Source: an uncultured bacterium (GTDB lineage: Bacteria; Cyanobacteriota; Vampirovibrionia; Gastranaerophilales; Gastranaerophilaceae). From it: a DNA stretch of 59,305 nucleotides. Position numbers and translations under genes: made by a program. The stretch is taken from positions 1-59,305 of the forward strand of contig CABRZP010000013.1 in the NCBI GenBank assembly GCA_902475545.1, given 5' to 3'. The notes beneath the pieces are model-generated. The model saw only the letters and a list, made by a program, of their open reading frames with translations, was not told where the DNA came from and did no database searches. Shown piece after piece: positions 1 through 8,299 of the stretch (positions are counted from its first letter, which is position 1; every line of letters begins with the position of its first letter).

Positions 1-31
1 CGAGTATTGTTTGAACGGCAAATATTTGAGA

Positions 32-50
32 CCCTGAAACAAGTTCAGGG
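32..50. repeat. Dispersed palindromic repeat, copy 1 (partial)
   Basis: Arms ccctgaa and ttcaggg surround a 5-base loop, followed by gtgacac. The core caagttcag is the reverse complement of the ctgaacttg core in the copy near 48.3 kb. This suggests a dispersed intergenic family of short palindromic repeats. Confidence 0.45.
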
Positions 51-136
51 TGACACACAAGTGAGTTTACTCGCTTTAAGTTGAGCATTTACTATTTATT
101 AGCGAACGTAGTGATGGGAGAGAGTTTCTTTGTGCC

Positions 137-166
137 ACGTTTCTTTGCGGTCAAAGAAATGTGGTG
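137..166. repeat. Long intergenic hairpin
   Basis: Twelve consecutive pairs (ccacgtttcttt against aaagaaatgtgg, one G-T) close a six-base loop. No T-run follows on either strand, so it does not look like a terminator. It may be a decayed repeat or a structured RNA end. Confidence 0.4.
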
Positions 167-254
167 AAGAAAGAAAATTATCAGAAACTACGTTTCCGAA
201 CCTTCCTTTGATTATCCTACGGATAATATTATTTATGTAACTAATATTTGCACT

Positions 255-282
255 AATGGTATTTTTAAATTAGAATACCATT
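255..282. promoter_or_regulatory. Dyad upstream of the glutamate synthase-like gene
   Basis: Perfect 9-bp arms aatggtatt and aataccatt are separated by 10 AT-rich bases and end 30 bases before the start codon. The position fits a repressor or activator operator, or a 5' UTR hairpin. No regulator is identifiable. Confidence 0.45.
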
Positions 283-312
283 ATATAGTACAGTTATAAG
301 AAGGGATTTAAT

Positions 313-1683
313 ATGGCAGTTGAAAGACAAAAAGTTCAAGAACAGGATAAAATACAAAGACGTTCAAATTTTGATCCGGTTGAAAGTAATTTAACACCAG
401 AACAGGTGAAATTAGAGGCTTCACGATGCTTGAATTGTAAAAATCCAAGATGTGTTCAAGGCTGCCCTGTAAATATTCAAATCCCTGCATTTATAAAATC
501 ATTAAAAGAAGATAATTTAGATGAAGCCGGAAAAATTATTCATCAAACCAGTATGCTGCCATCTGTTTGTGGAAGAGTTTGTCCTCAAGAAAGACAGTGT
601 GAAGGTAATTGCGTTTTAGGGATAAAAGGTCAGCCGGTTGCTATTGGGGCTCTCGAAAGATATGTTGGAGATAATACAACAGCCGAAGAAACTGAAATAA
701 AACCATCCGGTAAAAAAGTCGCTGTAGTTGGCTCCGGTTGTGCTGGAATCACCGCAGCAGCAGACTTGAGAAAAGCCGGTCACGAAGTTGTTGTATTTGA
801 AGCTTTACATAAACTTGGCGGAGTTCTCCGCTACGGAATTCCTCCATTTAGACTTCCTAGAACAATTTTGGATAGAGAAATTAAAAATCTTAAAGAAATG
901 GGGGTTGAATTCCATACAAATGTGATTGTTGGTAAATCTATTACTTTAAAACAATTAAAAGAAGATGGATTTGATGCGATATTTATATGTTCTGGTGCAG
1001 GACTTCCAAAAATGATGGGCATTCCTGGCGAAAACCTTAACGGTGTATTTTCAGCAAATGAATTTTTAACCCGTGTAAATCTTATGGGTGCAGGGCGTGG
1101 AGAATGTGCTACCCCTTTGAAAATAGGTAAAAAAGTCGCAGTTATAGGCGGTGGTAATGTTGCAATGGATGCTGCCCGTACCGCAGTAAGAGTTGGCTTT
1201 GAAGAAGTATCAATTCTATATCGTCGAACTGAAAAAGAACTTCCTGCTCGTCTTGAAGAAATAAGACATGCAAAAGAAGAAGGGGTTCAATTTAAATTTT
1301 TGCATGCACCTGTTGAAATCCTTGAAAAAGATGGATATGTTGACGGTATGAAGTTTGAAATTATGGAACTGGGGGAACCTGATGCTTCCGGCAGAAGAAG
1401 ACCTGTAGGTACAGGTGAATATGTAATTGAAGATGTTGATACTGTTATTGTTGCTTTGGGTACAGGTCCAAATCCTATTATTCAAAAATCAGCAGAAGCT
1501 GAAGGCTTAGAAATCATTACAGATTCAAAAGGCTATATTTGTGTAGACGAAGAAAAACGTTCTACAAATCTTCCTTGTGTGTTTGCAGGTGGTGATGTAG
1601 CTCCTGTTGGTGCTTCAAACGCTATCAATGCTATGGGTGCCGGTAAAAAGGCTGCTAAAGCTATCAATGAAATGTTAGGTTAA
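313..1683 (+). CDS. gltA: NADPH-dependent glutamate synthase-like flavoprotein (GltD/NfnB family)
   Basis: This 456-residue protein matches the small glutamate synthase family (GltD-like, homotetrameric GltA type). The family passes electrons from NADPH through FAD and two [4Fe-4S] clusters. Cluster cysteines are visible at 39/42/47/51 and 86/90/96/100. A FAD GxGxxG (GSGCAG) lies at about 140-145 and an NADPH GGGNVA at about 279-284. The C-terminal GDVAPVGAS segment is typical of the FAD site. The start is supported by agaaggga 7 bases upstream. No glutamate synthase large subunit is next to it. NfnB (electron-bifurcating transhydrogenase) is a close relative, but no NfnA partner precedes it, although only 312 bases are visible. 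Cytoplasmic; likely role in ammonium assimilation together with GdhA at 56.3 kb. Confidence 0.88.
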   Translation: MAVERQKVQEQDKIQRRSNFDPVESNLTPEQVKLEASRCLNCKNPRCVQGCPVNIQIPAFIKSLKEDNLDEAGKIIHQTSMLPSVCGRVCPQERQCEGNCVLGIKGQPVAIGALERYVGDNTTAEETEIKPSGKKVAVVGSGCAGITAAADLRKAGHEVVVFEALHKLGGVLRYGIPPFRLPRTILDREIKNLKEMGVEFHTNVIVGKSITLKQLKEDGFDAIFICSGAGLPKMMGIPGENLNGVFSANEFLTRVNLMGAGRGECATPLKIGKKVAVIGGGNVAMDAARTAVRVGFEEVSILYRRTEKELPARLEEIRHAKEEGVQFKFLHAPVEILEKDGYVDGMKFEIMELGEPDASGRRRPVGTGEYVIEDVDTVIVALGTGPNPIIQKSAEAEGLEIITDSKGYICVDEEKRSTNLPCVFAGGDVAPVGASNAINAMGAGKKAAKAINEMLG

Positions 1684-1725
1684 TTTCTTAAAAGAAAAAG
1701 TATAAATATATTGAAGGGAATAGGC

Positions 1726-2130
1726 ATGGAAGAACAATTTCAACAAGACGCTGTTGTTTTTGATGATTCAAAAACTAATTTGTTAAAATTTGATATGCCG
1801 ATAGGTAGGAAGAGATATTTTGTTTTTTCTTTTATTATTGGAAGTATAATACTTGCTTTAGGAATATTGGTAAAATATCTCGAACTTGCAAATGCTCTGA
1901 TTCCGCTAGTTTTTATAGCTATTTTTTTAATTTTGGCTGGTCTTGTTTATTTGTCAGTAATTAATGATGCAAAACGATTTTGGGATTTATCAGAACAGAA
2001 ACATAAAGGGTTGATATTTGCTATTAGTCTTTTTTTACTAAATATTGCGTTATTGTTTACAGGTTTAAAATTTTTAACATTTGTTGTTTATCTGTGTTTG
2101 ATTTTAGTTCGAGGGAAACTGGTAAAATAG
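1726..2130 (+). CDS. Small multi-pass membrane protein of unknown function
   Basis: The protein has 134 residues. An acidic, soluble N-terminus of about 28 residues precedes roughly four hydrophobic segments (about 30-50, 55-78, 93-112, 113-130). I chose the ATG at 1726 because gaaggga sits 6 bases before it; a TTG at 1711 would overlap that ribosome-binding site. The gene follows the glutamate synthase gene by 42 bases and ends one base before the next start, so translational coupling with the secreted protein downstream is likely. The family is not recognised. The four-helix layout vaguely recalls DUF805-type proteins, but their diagnostic motifs are not visible. Confidence 0.7.
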   Translation: MEEQFQQDAVVFDDSKTNLLKFDMPIGRKRYFVFSFIIGSIILALGILVKYLELANALIPLVFIAIFLILAGLVYLSVINDAKRFWDLSEQKHKGLIFAISLFLLNIALLFTGLKFLTFVVYLCLILVRGKLVK

Positions 2131-2131
2131 T

Positions 2132-2980
2132 ATGAGTAAAGTTTTAAATATTAAAAATATTTTAACGTTTTTACTAATAGTAATCTTGGGAATGTTACCG
2201 GTTATGTCATACGAACTGGATATGTCTGTTGATGAAGAAATCAAAAAAAAGTATGATTCTGATAAACTCAAGTATGACCTGCCACCTTTACCAAAGACTA
2301 CGCCAAATTCATCAACTGCAAATGTTGGTCAATCTTCAGCTCCAAAGACAACACCGGTGTATTCAGTTAGTGTTCCTAATGTTACTAAAGTTACATCTAA
2401 AGTTGGTTTAAAAATTCCTTATGGTACGAAATTTCAGGTTCATTCAAATCAAACGATTTCTGATTGGCATCGTTCCGGTACTAATATTTCATTTACATCG
2501 TATGCACCTGTTTATAAGGGAGCTGTTTCAATTCCGTCAGGTACAAAATTTTATGGTGTGATTGAAGAATCTCATAGACCACAAAAAACAGGTAATGGCG
2601 GGCTTGTTGTAATTAGAATTACAAGTATGAGTTATAATGGAAGAACTTTCCCTGTAAATGCAAAGATTACTAAAGCTAACTCAAAAAAAGTATTTTTTAA
2701 TAATATAAAAGGGAAACGTCAATATTTGAAAGGTGTAGCAAACCAAATTGATAAGGGCGAAGCTTTTTACAAAAAATCCAGAAAAACTTCTGCAAAAATG
2801 GCAGATAATCCTATATTAGTCATATTATCTCCAATTCCAACAATAGCAGGATTTGCAGGGTACTCGGTATGTACCATATTATCACCGTTAACAGCTCTTA
2901 CTTCAACTGGAAGCAGCCTGTCAATTCCTTCAGGAAGTTCTTTTGAAATAAAATTGCTGGAAGCAGCTTATGTAAATTAA
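2132..2980 (+). CDS. Secreted protein sharing a C-terminal domain with the SLH protein downstream
   Basis: The protein has 282 residues. A hydrophobic signal segment spans about 9-26, followed by a charged, proline/threonine-rich linker (about 35-85) and a compact domain (about 90-190). In the domain, a GTKFQVHS strand is followed by SIPSGTKFYGVIEE, a glycine-rich turn, and NGRTFPVNAKI. The same order (NGRTYPCGSTVTGQVVEV, then LKLSFTEI, then LPKQI) occurs in the C-terminal part of the 3.4-kb SLH protein, so I infer homologous domains. The pattern faintly resembles a VirB10/TrbI beta-barrel, which I cannot confirm. Its start lies one base after the previous stop, in an operon. Probably periplasmic or outer-membrane associated; function unknown. 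Confidence 0.7.
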   Translation: MSKVLNIKNILTFLLIVILGMLPVMSYELDMSVDEEIKKKYDSDKLKYDLPPLPKTTPNSSTANVGQSSAPKTTPVYSVSVPNVTKVTSKVGLKIPYGTKFQVHSNQTISDWHRSGTNISFTSYAPVYKGAVSIPSGTKFYGVIEESHRPQKTGNGGLVVIRITSMSYNGRTFPVNAKITKANSKKVFFNNIKGKRQYLKGVANQIDKGEAFYKKSRKTSAKMADNPILVILSPIPTIAGFAGYSVCTILSPLTALTSTGSSLSIPSGSSFEIKLLEAAYVN

Positions 2981-2989
2981 TTATACTAA

Positions 2990-3136
2990 TTATTTAGCTT
3001 CTTCGGTTACATAAACTTTAGCTAATTTACCCGAACGTGGAGTTTTGAAACGGATTTCATATTTAGGTGGTTCTTTCGGCTTGAACTCATCTTTTTGGTA
3101 TCCGTATAAAAATTTCATAAATTCTTTACTATACAT
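2990..3136 (-). CDS. 48-residue basic small protein
   Basis: The reverse strand carries a short frame starting with ATG at 3134-3136 and ending with TAA. It is preceded by AGGTG at a spacing of about 9 bases. The product begins MYSKEFMKFLYGYQKDEF and ends GKLAKVYVTEEAK. It is lysine-rich, with no signal peptide or membrane segment. Good codon structure, a proper ribosome-binding site and a position filling an otherwise empty interval support a real gene. It converges with the secreted protein gene (9 bases apart) and diverges from the SLH gene. I recognise no family. Confidence 0.6.
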   Translation of the reverse strand: MYSKEFMKFLYGYQKDEFKPKEPPKYEIRFKTPRSGKLAKVYVTEEAK

Positions 3137-3190
3137 AATAATACACACCTGCCTAATTTAAAACTTCACACATATATAATAAAACATATT

Positions 3191-3208
3191 TTAGCAAAAA
3201 ATTGCTAA
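3191..3208. promoter_or_regulatory. Dyad in the divergent promoter region of the small protein and the SLH gene
   Basis: Perfect arms ttagcaa and ttgctaa flank an aaaa spacer. A further half-like cttagcag follows about 20 bases later. The 242-base region between the divergent genes also contains tgttacaa. The position suits an operator controlling one or both genes. Confidence 0.4.
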
Positions 3209-3378
3209 TTGTACATAAATTGTTACAAACTTAGCAGTTACAAGATTACCCTGTTGAATAAGTAATTCTGCTAATGTTTTCAACTCTTTGAAAAGTACAT
3301 AATCTGGTTATAAGTTTGTTTTTTAAATAAAACTTTTGTTTATTTTAAACAAAACTCACACTAAACAAGGAGGTAAAA

Positions 3379-5397
3379 ATGTCAATTAAAAAACTAACTG
3401 TGGCAGCTGCGATTGCCGTTGGAATAGCAACGTGTTCCTTGACTTCTGCGATGGCAGCTTGCCCGTGCAATACTCAAGCACCGGAGGAAGCTCTTCCAGT
3501 TGTTACAGGACCTGCATGTCCTGTTCAAGCACCGCAAACTTGCAATAAATGTAAGAAAGTAAAAACCGATTGCGGTTGTAAGAAGAAAGATCCTTGTCCT
3601 GTTAAGGATCCGTGTCCAGTAAAAAAAGATTGTGGATGTCCGGATGAAATAAGCTGTGATAAACCAGCTGTACCATCAACTGCATTATGTCCGCAAACAG
3701 GTAAACCTGACAGAGCAGAAATGAAACAAGTTTACGGTTATCCACAAGCTGTTTATGGTACAAACAACTATGTTGGTGAACCTGCAAACTCAATTTTCTC
3801 AACAGAAACTGCGATGAGAGGATGTCCTGCAAGCAGAATGTCTTCAAATATTGCAGGTACAACAGTTGCAACTGAAGGTAATATTACAGGTGCAGCTACT
3901 CAAATGCCATGCTTAAATGAATGTCCTAACAAATATAATGGTATTCCGATTGACAGAAATGAATGCAGAGCAAACGGAAATGCTTGTCCCATAGATATTC
4001 AATCTGCAAATTCAATTAATGCCGTAAAAAAAACATTAATTCCATACGAAATTCCTCAACAAATCCAAAATAATATTACAGGTGCTGCAGCCCCTTTCGG
4101 AGGTTGTATGTTCCCGGATGTTCCAAATAGCCATTGGGCATCATGCGATATTGATAAATTAGCTGTAAATGATGTTGTTGTAGGTTATCCTGATGGTTTA
4201 TTTAAGCCAAACAGAAATATTTCTCGTGCAGAATTTGCAACAATGCTTGTTAAAGGTTTCAATCTTAACTGTGATTTAGACAGACAAGCTATGTTTTCAG
4301 ATGTTCCGACTTCAAACTGGGCAAATGCCGCAATTGCAAAAGCTGTTGACGAAGATTTGTTAAAAGGTTATCCAAATAGAACATTCAGACCACAGGCTCC
4401 GGTAACACGTGTTGAAGCTTTAACATCAATTGCTAAAGGTATGACTTGTGATATCGACAGATGCAAAGCTGATGAAATTTTAAGCAGATATGCTGATGGT
4501 AATAAAGTTCCGGATTGGGCAAGAATACCTGTTGCTAAATCATTAGAAAACGGTGCATTAAAAGATTCACCTACACCTAATATGATTATGCCAAACAAAG
4601 ATGCATCACGTGCAGATATAGCTTCTATGATGCAAACTGTTCGTGTAGCTTTAGGTTATGATACAAATCCTAAAACTGCAAATAACATTTGTCCGGCTTG
4701 TCCTGTAGAAAAAAATGCATTTGTAGAACACGAAGAAATAGTTAAAATTCCTACATTGAAATTATCAATGATAGACCAAATTACAGCTAAATCTTCTCAC
4801 GTAGGACAATACTTCAGAGCAAATACTCTTGAAGATATTACAATCAATGGCAGAACATACCCTTGCGGTTCAACTGTTACAGGTCAGGTTGTAGAAGTTA
4901 TCAGACCATCCGGTTGCGATAAAGGTGCATTAAAACTTTCATTCACTGAAATTAAAAACGGTGATTGTAAGACAAAATTACCTAAACAAATTTTACAAGC
5001 TCAAATTAACAAATCAAAAAATGTTAACCCTGTTGCTAGACTTGTTGAAATGCCATTTACCTGGGCAGGTTCACTTGTTGGTGTCGTAGGTAGAACTGCA
5101 GGCGGTATCTTAACCAATGTTGGTAACGCTGTAGAAAACGTATCTAATGATACAGGTTATATGTTAGGTCATGCATTCCAAGGACAATTTGGTGCTGCTG
5201 CTCGTAACCTTGGTGATGGTTTATGGGAAACAGTTAAAGCTCCTGTTGACGTAACTAGAACTGCTTTATCTGGTACAATGGGCTTATTCCAAACTACCGG
5301 TGATGAATTTGCTTACCTTGTTGATCCTCGCGGATATAAAATATCTGCAGTAAATCCAAGAGAACATCTTACTATCGCTTTTGGATGTAATGAATAA
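3379..5397 (+). CDS. Cysteine-rich secreted SLH-domain envelope protein
   Basis: The protein has 672 residues. A Sec signal peptide (about 1-27, ending AMAA) is followed by a cysteine-rich head with repeated CPV/CGC units. I count 30 cysteines in all, 14 of them within about the first 115 residues. Two clear SLH repeats follow at about 244-295 (FPDVPNSHWA) and 305-355 (FSDVPTSNWA), then a weaker third at about 365-425. A C-terminal domain is shared with the 2.1-kb neighbour. SLH domains bind secondary cell-wall polymer or pyruvylated peptidoglycan and in cyanobacteria usually sit in outer-membrane porins; no OprB barrel is visible here. The strong ribosome-binding site aaggaggt lies 4 bases before ATG, suggesting high expression. 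It is followed by a perfect terminator palindrome. Likely a peptidoglycan-outer membrane anchor. Confidence 0.85.
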   Translation: MSIKKLTVAAAIAVGIATCSLTSAMAACPCNTQAPEEALPVVTGPACPVQAPQTCNKCKKVKTDCGCKKKDPCPVKDPCPVKKDCGCPDEISCDKPAVPSTALCPQTGKPDRAEMKQVYGYPQAVYGTNNYVGEPANSIFSTETAMRGCPASRMSSNIAGTTVATEGNITGAATQMPCLNECPNKYNGIPIDRNECRANGNACPIDIQSANSINAVKKTLIPYEIPQQIQNNITGAAAPFGGCMFPDVPNSHWASCDIDKLAVNDVVVGYPDGLFKPNRNISRAEFATMLVKGFNLNCDLDRQAMFSDVPTSNWANAAIAKAVDEDLLKGYPNRTFRPQAPVTRVEALTSIAKGMTCDIDRCKADEILSRYADGNKVPDWARIPVAKSLENGALKDSPTPNMIMPNKDASRADIASMMQTVRVALGYDTNPKTANNICPACPVEKNAFVEHEEIVKIPTLKLSMIDQITAKSSHVGQYFRANTLEDITINGRTYPCGSTVTGQVVEVIRPSGCDKGALKLSFTEIKNGDCKTKLPKQILQAQINKSKNVNPVARLVEMPFTWAGSLVGVVGRTAGGILTNVGNAVENVSNDTGYMLGHAFQGQFGAAARNLGDGLWETVKAPVDVTRTALSGTMGLFQTTGDEFAYLVDPRGYKISAVNPREHLTIAFGCNE

Positions 5398-5421
5398 GGC
5401 TTAATTACTGTTCATTACCTG

Positions 5422-5456
5422 AAAAGAGCATTTTGAAATTTTCAAAATGCTCTTTT
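5422..5456. terminator. Bidirectional terminator between the SLH gene and the transporter gene
   Basis: A 35-base perfect palindrome (aaaagagcattttga and its complement) has T-rich ends on both strands. It sits between convergent genes, so it can stop transcription from both sides. Confidence 0.85.
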
Positions 5457-5482
5457 CTAATATTAAATAATTAACTTTTTAA

Positions 5483-6817
5483 TTAATGTAAATATTTAAA
5501 ATATAAATAAATTGAACTTAAAATTAATGAAATGAAAGTTACTAATGCTCCGTATTTCATAAATCTTAAGAAGGATATTTTATACCCTTTAGAAGCTGCG
5601 GTTTCGCTTACTAAAACATTTGCAGCTGCACCTATAATAGTTAAATTGCCGCCTAAGCAAGCACCTAATGATAAAGCCCACCATAAAGCATGAACATTTC
5701 CGGTAATTGCATTAGGGTTTGCCGGATTAATTAACTCTTCAATTAACGGAGCCATTGTTGCGGTGTAAGGAATATTATCAATTATACCTGACAAAATTCC
5801 TGATGCCCAAAGAATAATCATAGTTGCGGCATTTAAACTTCCGTGAGTTAAAATAATTAACTGATCCGCAAGATATTTGATACCGCCGTTAGCTTCAAAT
5901 CCGCCGATAATTATGAATAAACCAACAAAGAAGAATATTGTTAACCATTCAACATCTCTGTAAATTTCTTTTGGTTTTTCAAATAATAGTAAGAATGATG
6001 CACCTGCAACAGCAAATACAAATGCTGAAATATGTGTAATATCGTGTGTAATAAAGCCTAAGATTACACATGCTAAAGTAATTACAGAACGAATCATCAA
6101 TTTTTTATCTGTAATAGTTTTTGAATTATCAAGATTTGCAATATGTTCCATTTTTTCAGGAGTAGCTTTTAAACCTTTTCTGAATAAAAATATTAATGCT
6201 CCAATTGCAACCATAAATATTACAAATACGATTGGTGTAAGTTCCTTAACAAAAGCCATAAAGCTTAAACCGGCACGAGTACCTATAATAATATTTGGCG
6301 GATCACCGATTAATGTTGCAGTTCCACCGATGTTTGATGCTAAAACTTCTGTAATTAAAAACGGTATAGGATCCGTATCAAATTCTTTAGCAATAACAAA
6401 AGTAATAGGCATCATTAGAACAACTGTTGTTACGTTATCTAAAAATGCGGATGCAATTGCCGTAAATGCAGCAAGAGCAAATAAAACAGTTTTTGGATGA
6501 CCTTTAGTTGCTTTTAGCAGATTTAATGCCATCCATTTGAACACTCCGCTTCTGCTTGCGATATTGACAATAATCATCATACCAATTAGTAAGAAAATTA
6601 CTTCAAAATCTACGTGTTCAAAAACACCTTTTACATAAGTCATTGTTTTAGTATCTAAATAACCTGCAAAAGGAATTAATCCAAGCAACATTGTTAAAGA
6701 AGCTCCAACTAATGCTACTACAGATTTTTGAATTTTTTCGCTTGCAATAAAAATATATGCAATTAAAAGTATTGCACCTGATATTATCATGCCATGCGAC
6801 TGAATAAAATCTAACAT
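5483..6817 (-). CDS. SLC13/ArsB-type (P-protein-like) ion transporter
   Basis: This 444-residue integral membrane protein has about 11-12 hydrophobic segments. It carries the ArsB/NhaD/P-protein (OCA2-like) signature: DNVTTV at 127-132, and SNIGGTATLIGDPPN at 161-175 before the central loop. A second, similar half (EANGGI, later ACLGGNLTIIGAAANV) fits the pseudo-symmetric fold of the ion transporter superfamily. Members move Na+, H+, anions or arsenite, and the substrate cannot be told from sequence. The start has AAAGGGAG about 9 bases upstream. The gene lies 66 bases after rseP on the same strand and may be partly co-transcribed. It ends at the bidirectional terminator. Confidence 0.8.
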   Translation of the reverse strand: MLDFIQSHGMIISGAILLIAYIFIASEKIQKSVVALVGASLTMLLGLIPFAGYLDTKTMTYVKGVFEHVDFEVIFLLIGMMIIVNIASRSGVFKWMALNLLKATKGHPKTVLFALAAFTAIASAFLDNVTTVVLMMPITFVIAKEFDTDPIPFLITEVLASNIGGTATLIGDPPNIIIGTRAGLSFMAFVKELTPIVFVIFMVAIGALIFLFRKGLKATPEKMEHIANLDNSKTITDKKLMIRSVITLACVILGFITHDITHISAFVFAVAGASFLLLFEKPKEIYRDVEWLTIFFFVGLFIIIGGFEANGGIKYLADQLIILTHGSLNAATMIILWASGILSGIIDNIPYTATMAPLIEELINPANPNAITGNVHALWWALSLGACLGGNLTIIGAAANVLVSETAASKGYKISFLRFMKYGALVTFISLILSSIYLYFKYLH

Positions 6818-6883
6818 TTCTCTATCTCCCTTTATACAAGCTCAATTGTACCACAAACAGGAGAGATTTATAAGAAATTCTTA

Positions 6884-8275
6884 TTATAATTTATGTTTTA
6901 CCAGAGCATAGATATCGTTAAATACAACAAGTACCATAAATACAATTAACAATATGAAAAAGAAAGAACTTACTTTGTTTATTGTTTCTTCGTCAACAGG
7001 TTTACCACGTAATTGTTCAATCAACAAGAACATAAAATGACCGCCATCTAATGCCGGAATTGGCAAGAAATTCACTAATGCCAAATCAAGAGAAATCATT
7101 GCAGTAAGCAATAAACCGGAGAAAAATCCACTATTTTGAATTACGTCACCACCGATTTTAGTAATGACTACAATTCCATGTAAATCTTTTAACGGAACTT
7201 TACCTGTAAACAATTGCCACAAACCGTATACAAGAATATATGTTTGCTCCCAAAGATATTGAAAACTACCTTTAATAGCCGTACCAAGATTTTTTGTCGG
7301 AACAAGAACCTGACGAGCTTCAATTGCAACACCAATCATACCTTTTTCATTTGGATAAATTGTTTTTAAATTTATTTCTTTACCATTACGTAAAACAGTT
7401 ATATTCAGAGGGCGTCTGCTATCAGATATAGCATAAGCAATATCCTGTAAGGTTTCATTTCCGCTTGAAATATAAGTTCGGGTATCTTTTAACTTGCAAT
7501 CAGAACCTCTCATTAGCGATTTATTAATTTCTACCTGTTTTTCAGTTAACGTAATTTGCTCATCTTTGTATAATTTATAACCTTTTAAAGCTTCATTATC
7601 AATATTTAATGCCGGTTCTTCAATAATTGTCGGAACTGAAATGTTAGTATCTTTTGGTATTATTTCATCTTCAGTAAATTTGGGATTTAAAAGTTTTACG
7701 GTCTTTAAATTTTGTTCGTAAAATTCTTTTTCAACCTTACCGTCAAACGGCTTGCTGTTTTGAGCATACAGAGTTAATCCATAGCTTGAGCCAATATCGG
7801 AACCATTGATTTTTAAAACTCTGTCTCCATTTTTCATTCCACTTTGCCAAACAGACTCACCTTTTGGTGCGGCAATTTTATTAATATAAACATCATAACT
7901 GCCTGATGGAAGTTTGCCCCAAACTACTGCAGTTATAAAAACAAGAATAAATGCGGTGATAATATTGGCGATAACACCTGCAGAAATTACAACCATTCTT
8001 TGCCAAACCGGTTTATTAATAAATCTTTCTTCTGAATCGGCAGGCAAATCAGAATCTTTTTCATCGTCAGGAAAAGATACATATCCGCCTAATAAAAATG
8101 CATGAACAAGAACTTCTACATCCCCGATTTTTTTACTCCACAAAGTTGGTCCAATCGGTAAACCAAATCCGAACTTGGATACTTTAATTTTAAATGCACG
8201 TGCAGCAAGAAAATGACCGGCTTCGTGTACTAAAACCAAAAAGCTGAGTAATAAAATCATTATAATTATTGACAT
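6884..8275 (-). CDS. rseP: RseP-type site-2 zinc metalloprotease (M50B)
   Basis: This 463-residue inner-membrane protease cleaves membrane-spanning substrates such as anti-sigma factors and remnant signal peptides. The zinc motif HEAGH is at 17-21 in the first membrane helix. The third ligand motif NFLPIPALDGGH is at 402-413 with Asp410. Helices lie at about 1-25, 95-118, 370-395 and 435-455. The PDZ part (about 130-330) is split by about 100 charged residues (about 170-275), so the protein is longer than many family members. It lies 24 bases after pheS in the same direction, in an operon. Catalytic residues are intact. Confidence 0.92.
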   Translation of the reverse strand: MSIIIMILLLSFLVLVHEAGHFLAARAFKIKVSKFGFGLPIGPTLWSKKIGDVEVLVHAFLLGGYVSFPDDEKDSDLPADSEERFINKPVWQRMVVISAGVIANIITAFILVFITAVVWGKLPSGSYDVYINKIAAPKGESVWQSGMKNGDRVLKINGSDIGSSYGLTLYAQNSKPFDGKVEKEFYEQNLKTVKLLNPKFTEDEIIPKDTNISVPTIIEEPALNIDNEALKGYKLYKDEQITLTEKQVEINKSLMRGSDCKLKDTRTYISSGNETLQDIAYAISDSRRPLNITVLRNGKEINLKTIYPNEKGMIGVAIEARQVLVPTKNLGTAIKGSFQYLWEQTYILVYGLWQLFTGKVPLKDLHGIVVITKIGGDVIQNSGFFSGLLLTAMISLDLALVNFLPIPALDGGHFMFLLIEQLRGKPVDEETINKVSSFFFILLIVFMVLVVFNDIYALVKHKL

Positions 8276-8299
8276 AAAAATCCTCGTATTTCTTAAATT

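Larger units (their letters stand above)
1..312. other. Intergenic region upstream of the glutamate synthase gene
   Basis: No credible gene is seen in these 312 bases. The region holds a perfect 7-bp hairpin (32-50), a second hairpin with a 12-bp stem including one G-T pair (137-166), and a 9-bp dyad (255-282) just before the first gene. The 32-50 hairpin followed by 'gtgaca' resembles the dispersed palindromic sequences seen again near 31.3 and 48.3 kb. Confidence 0.6.
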
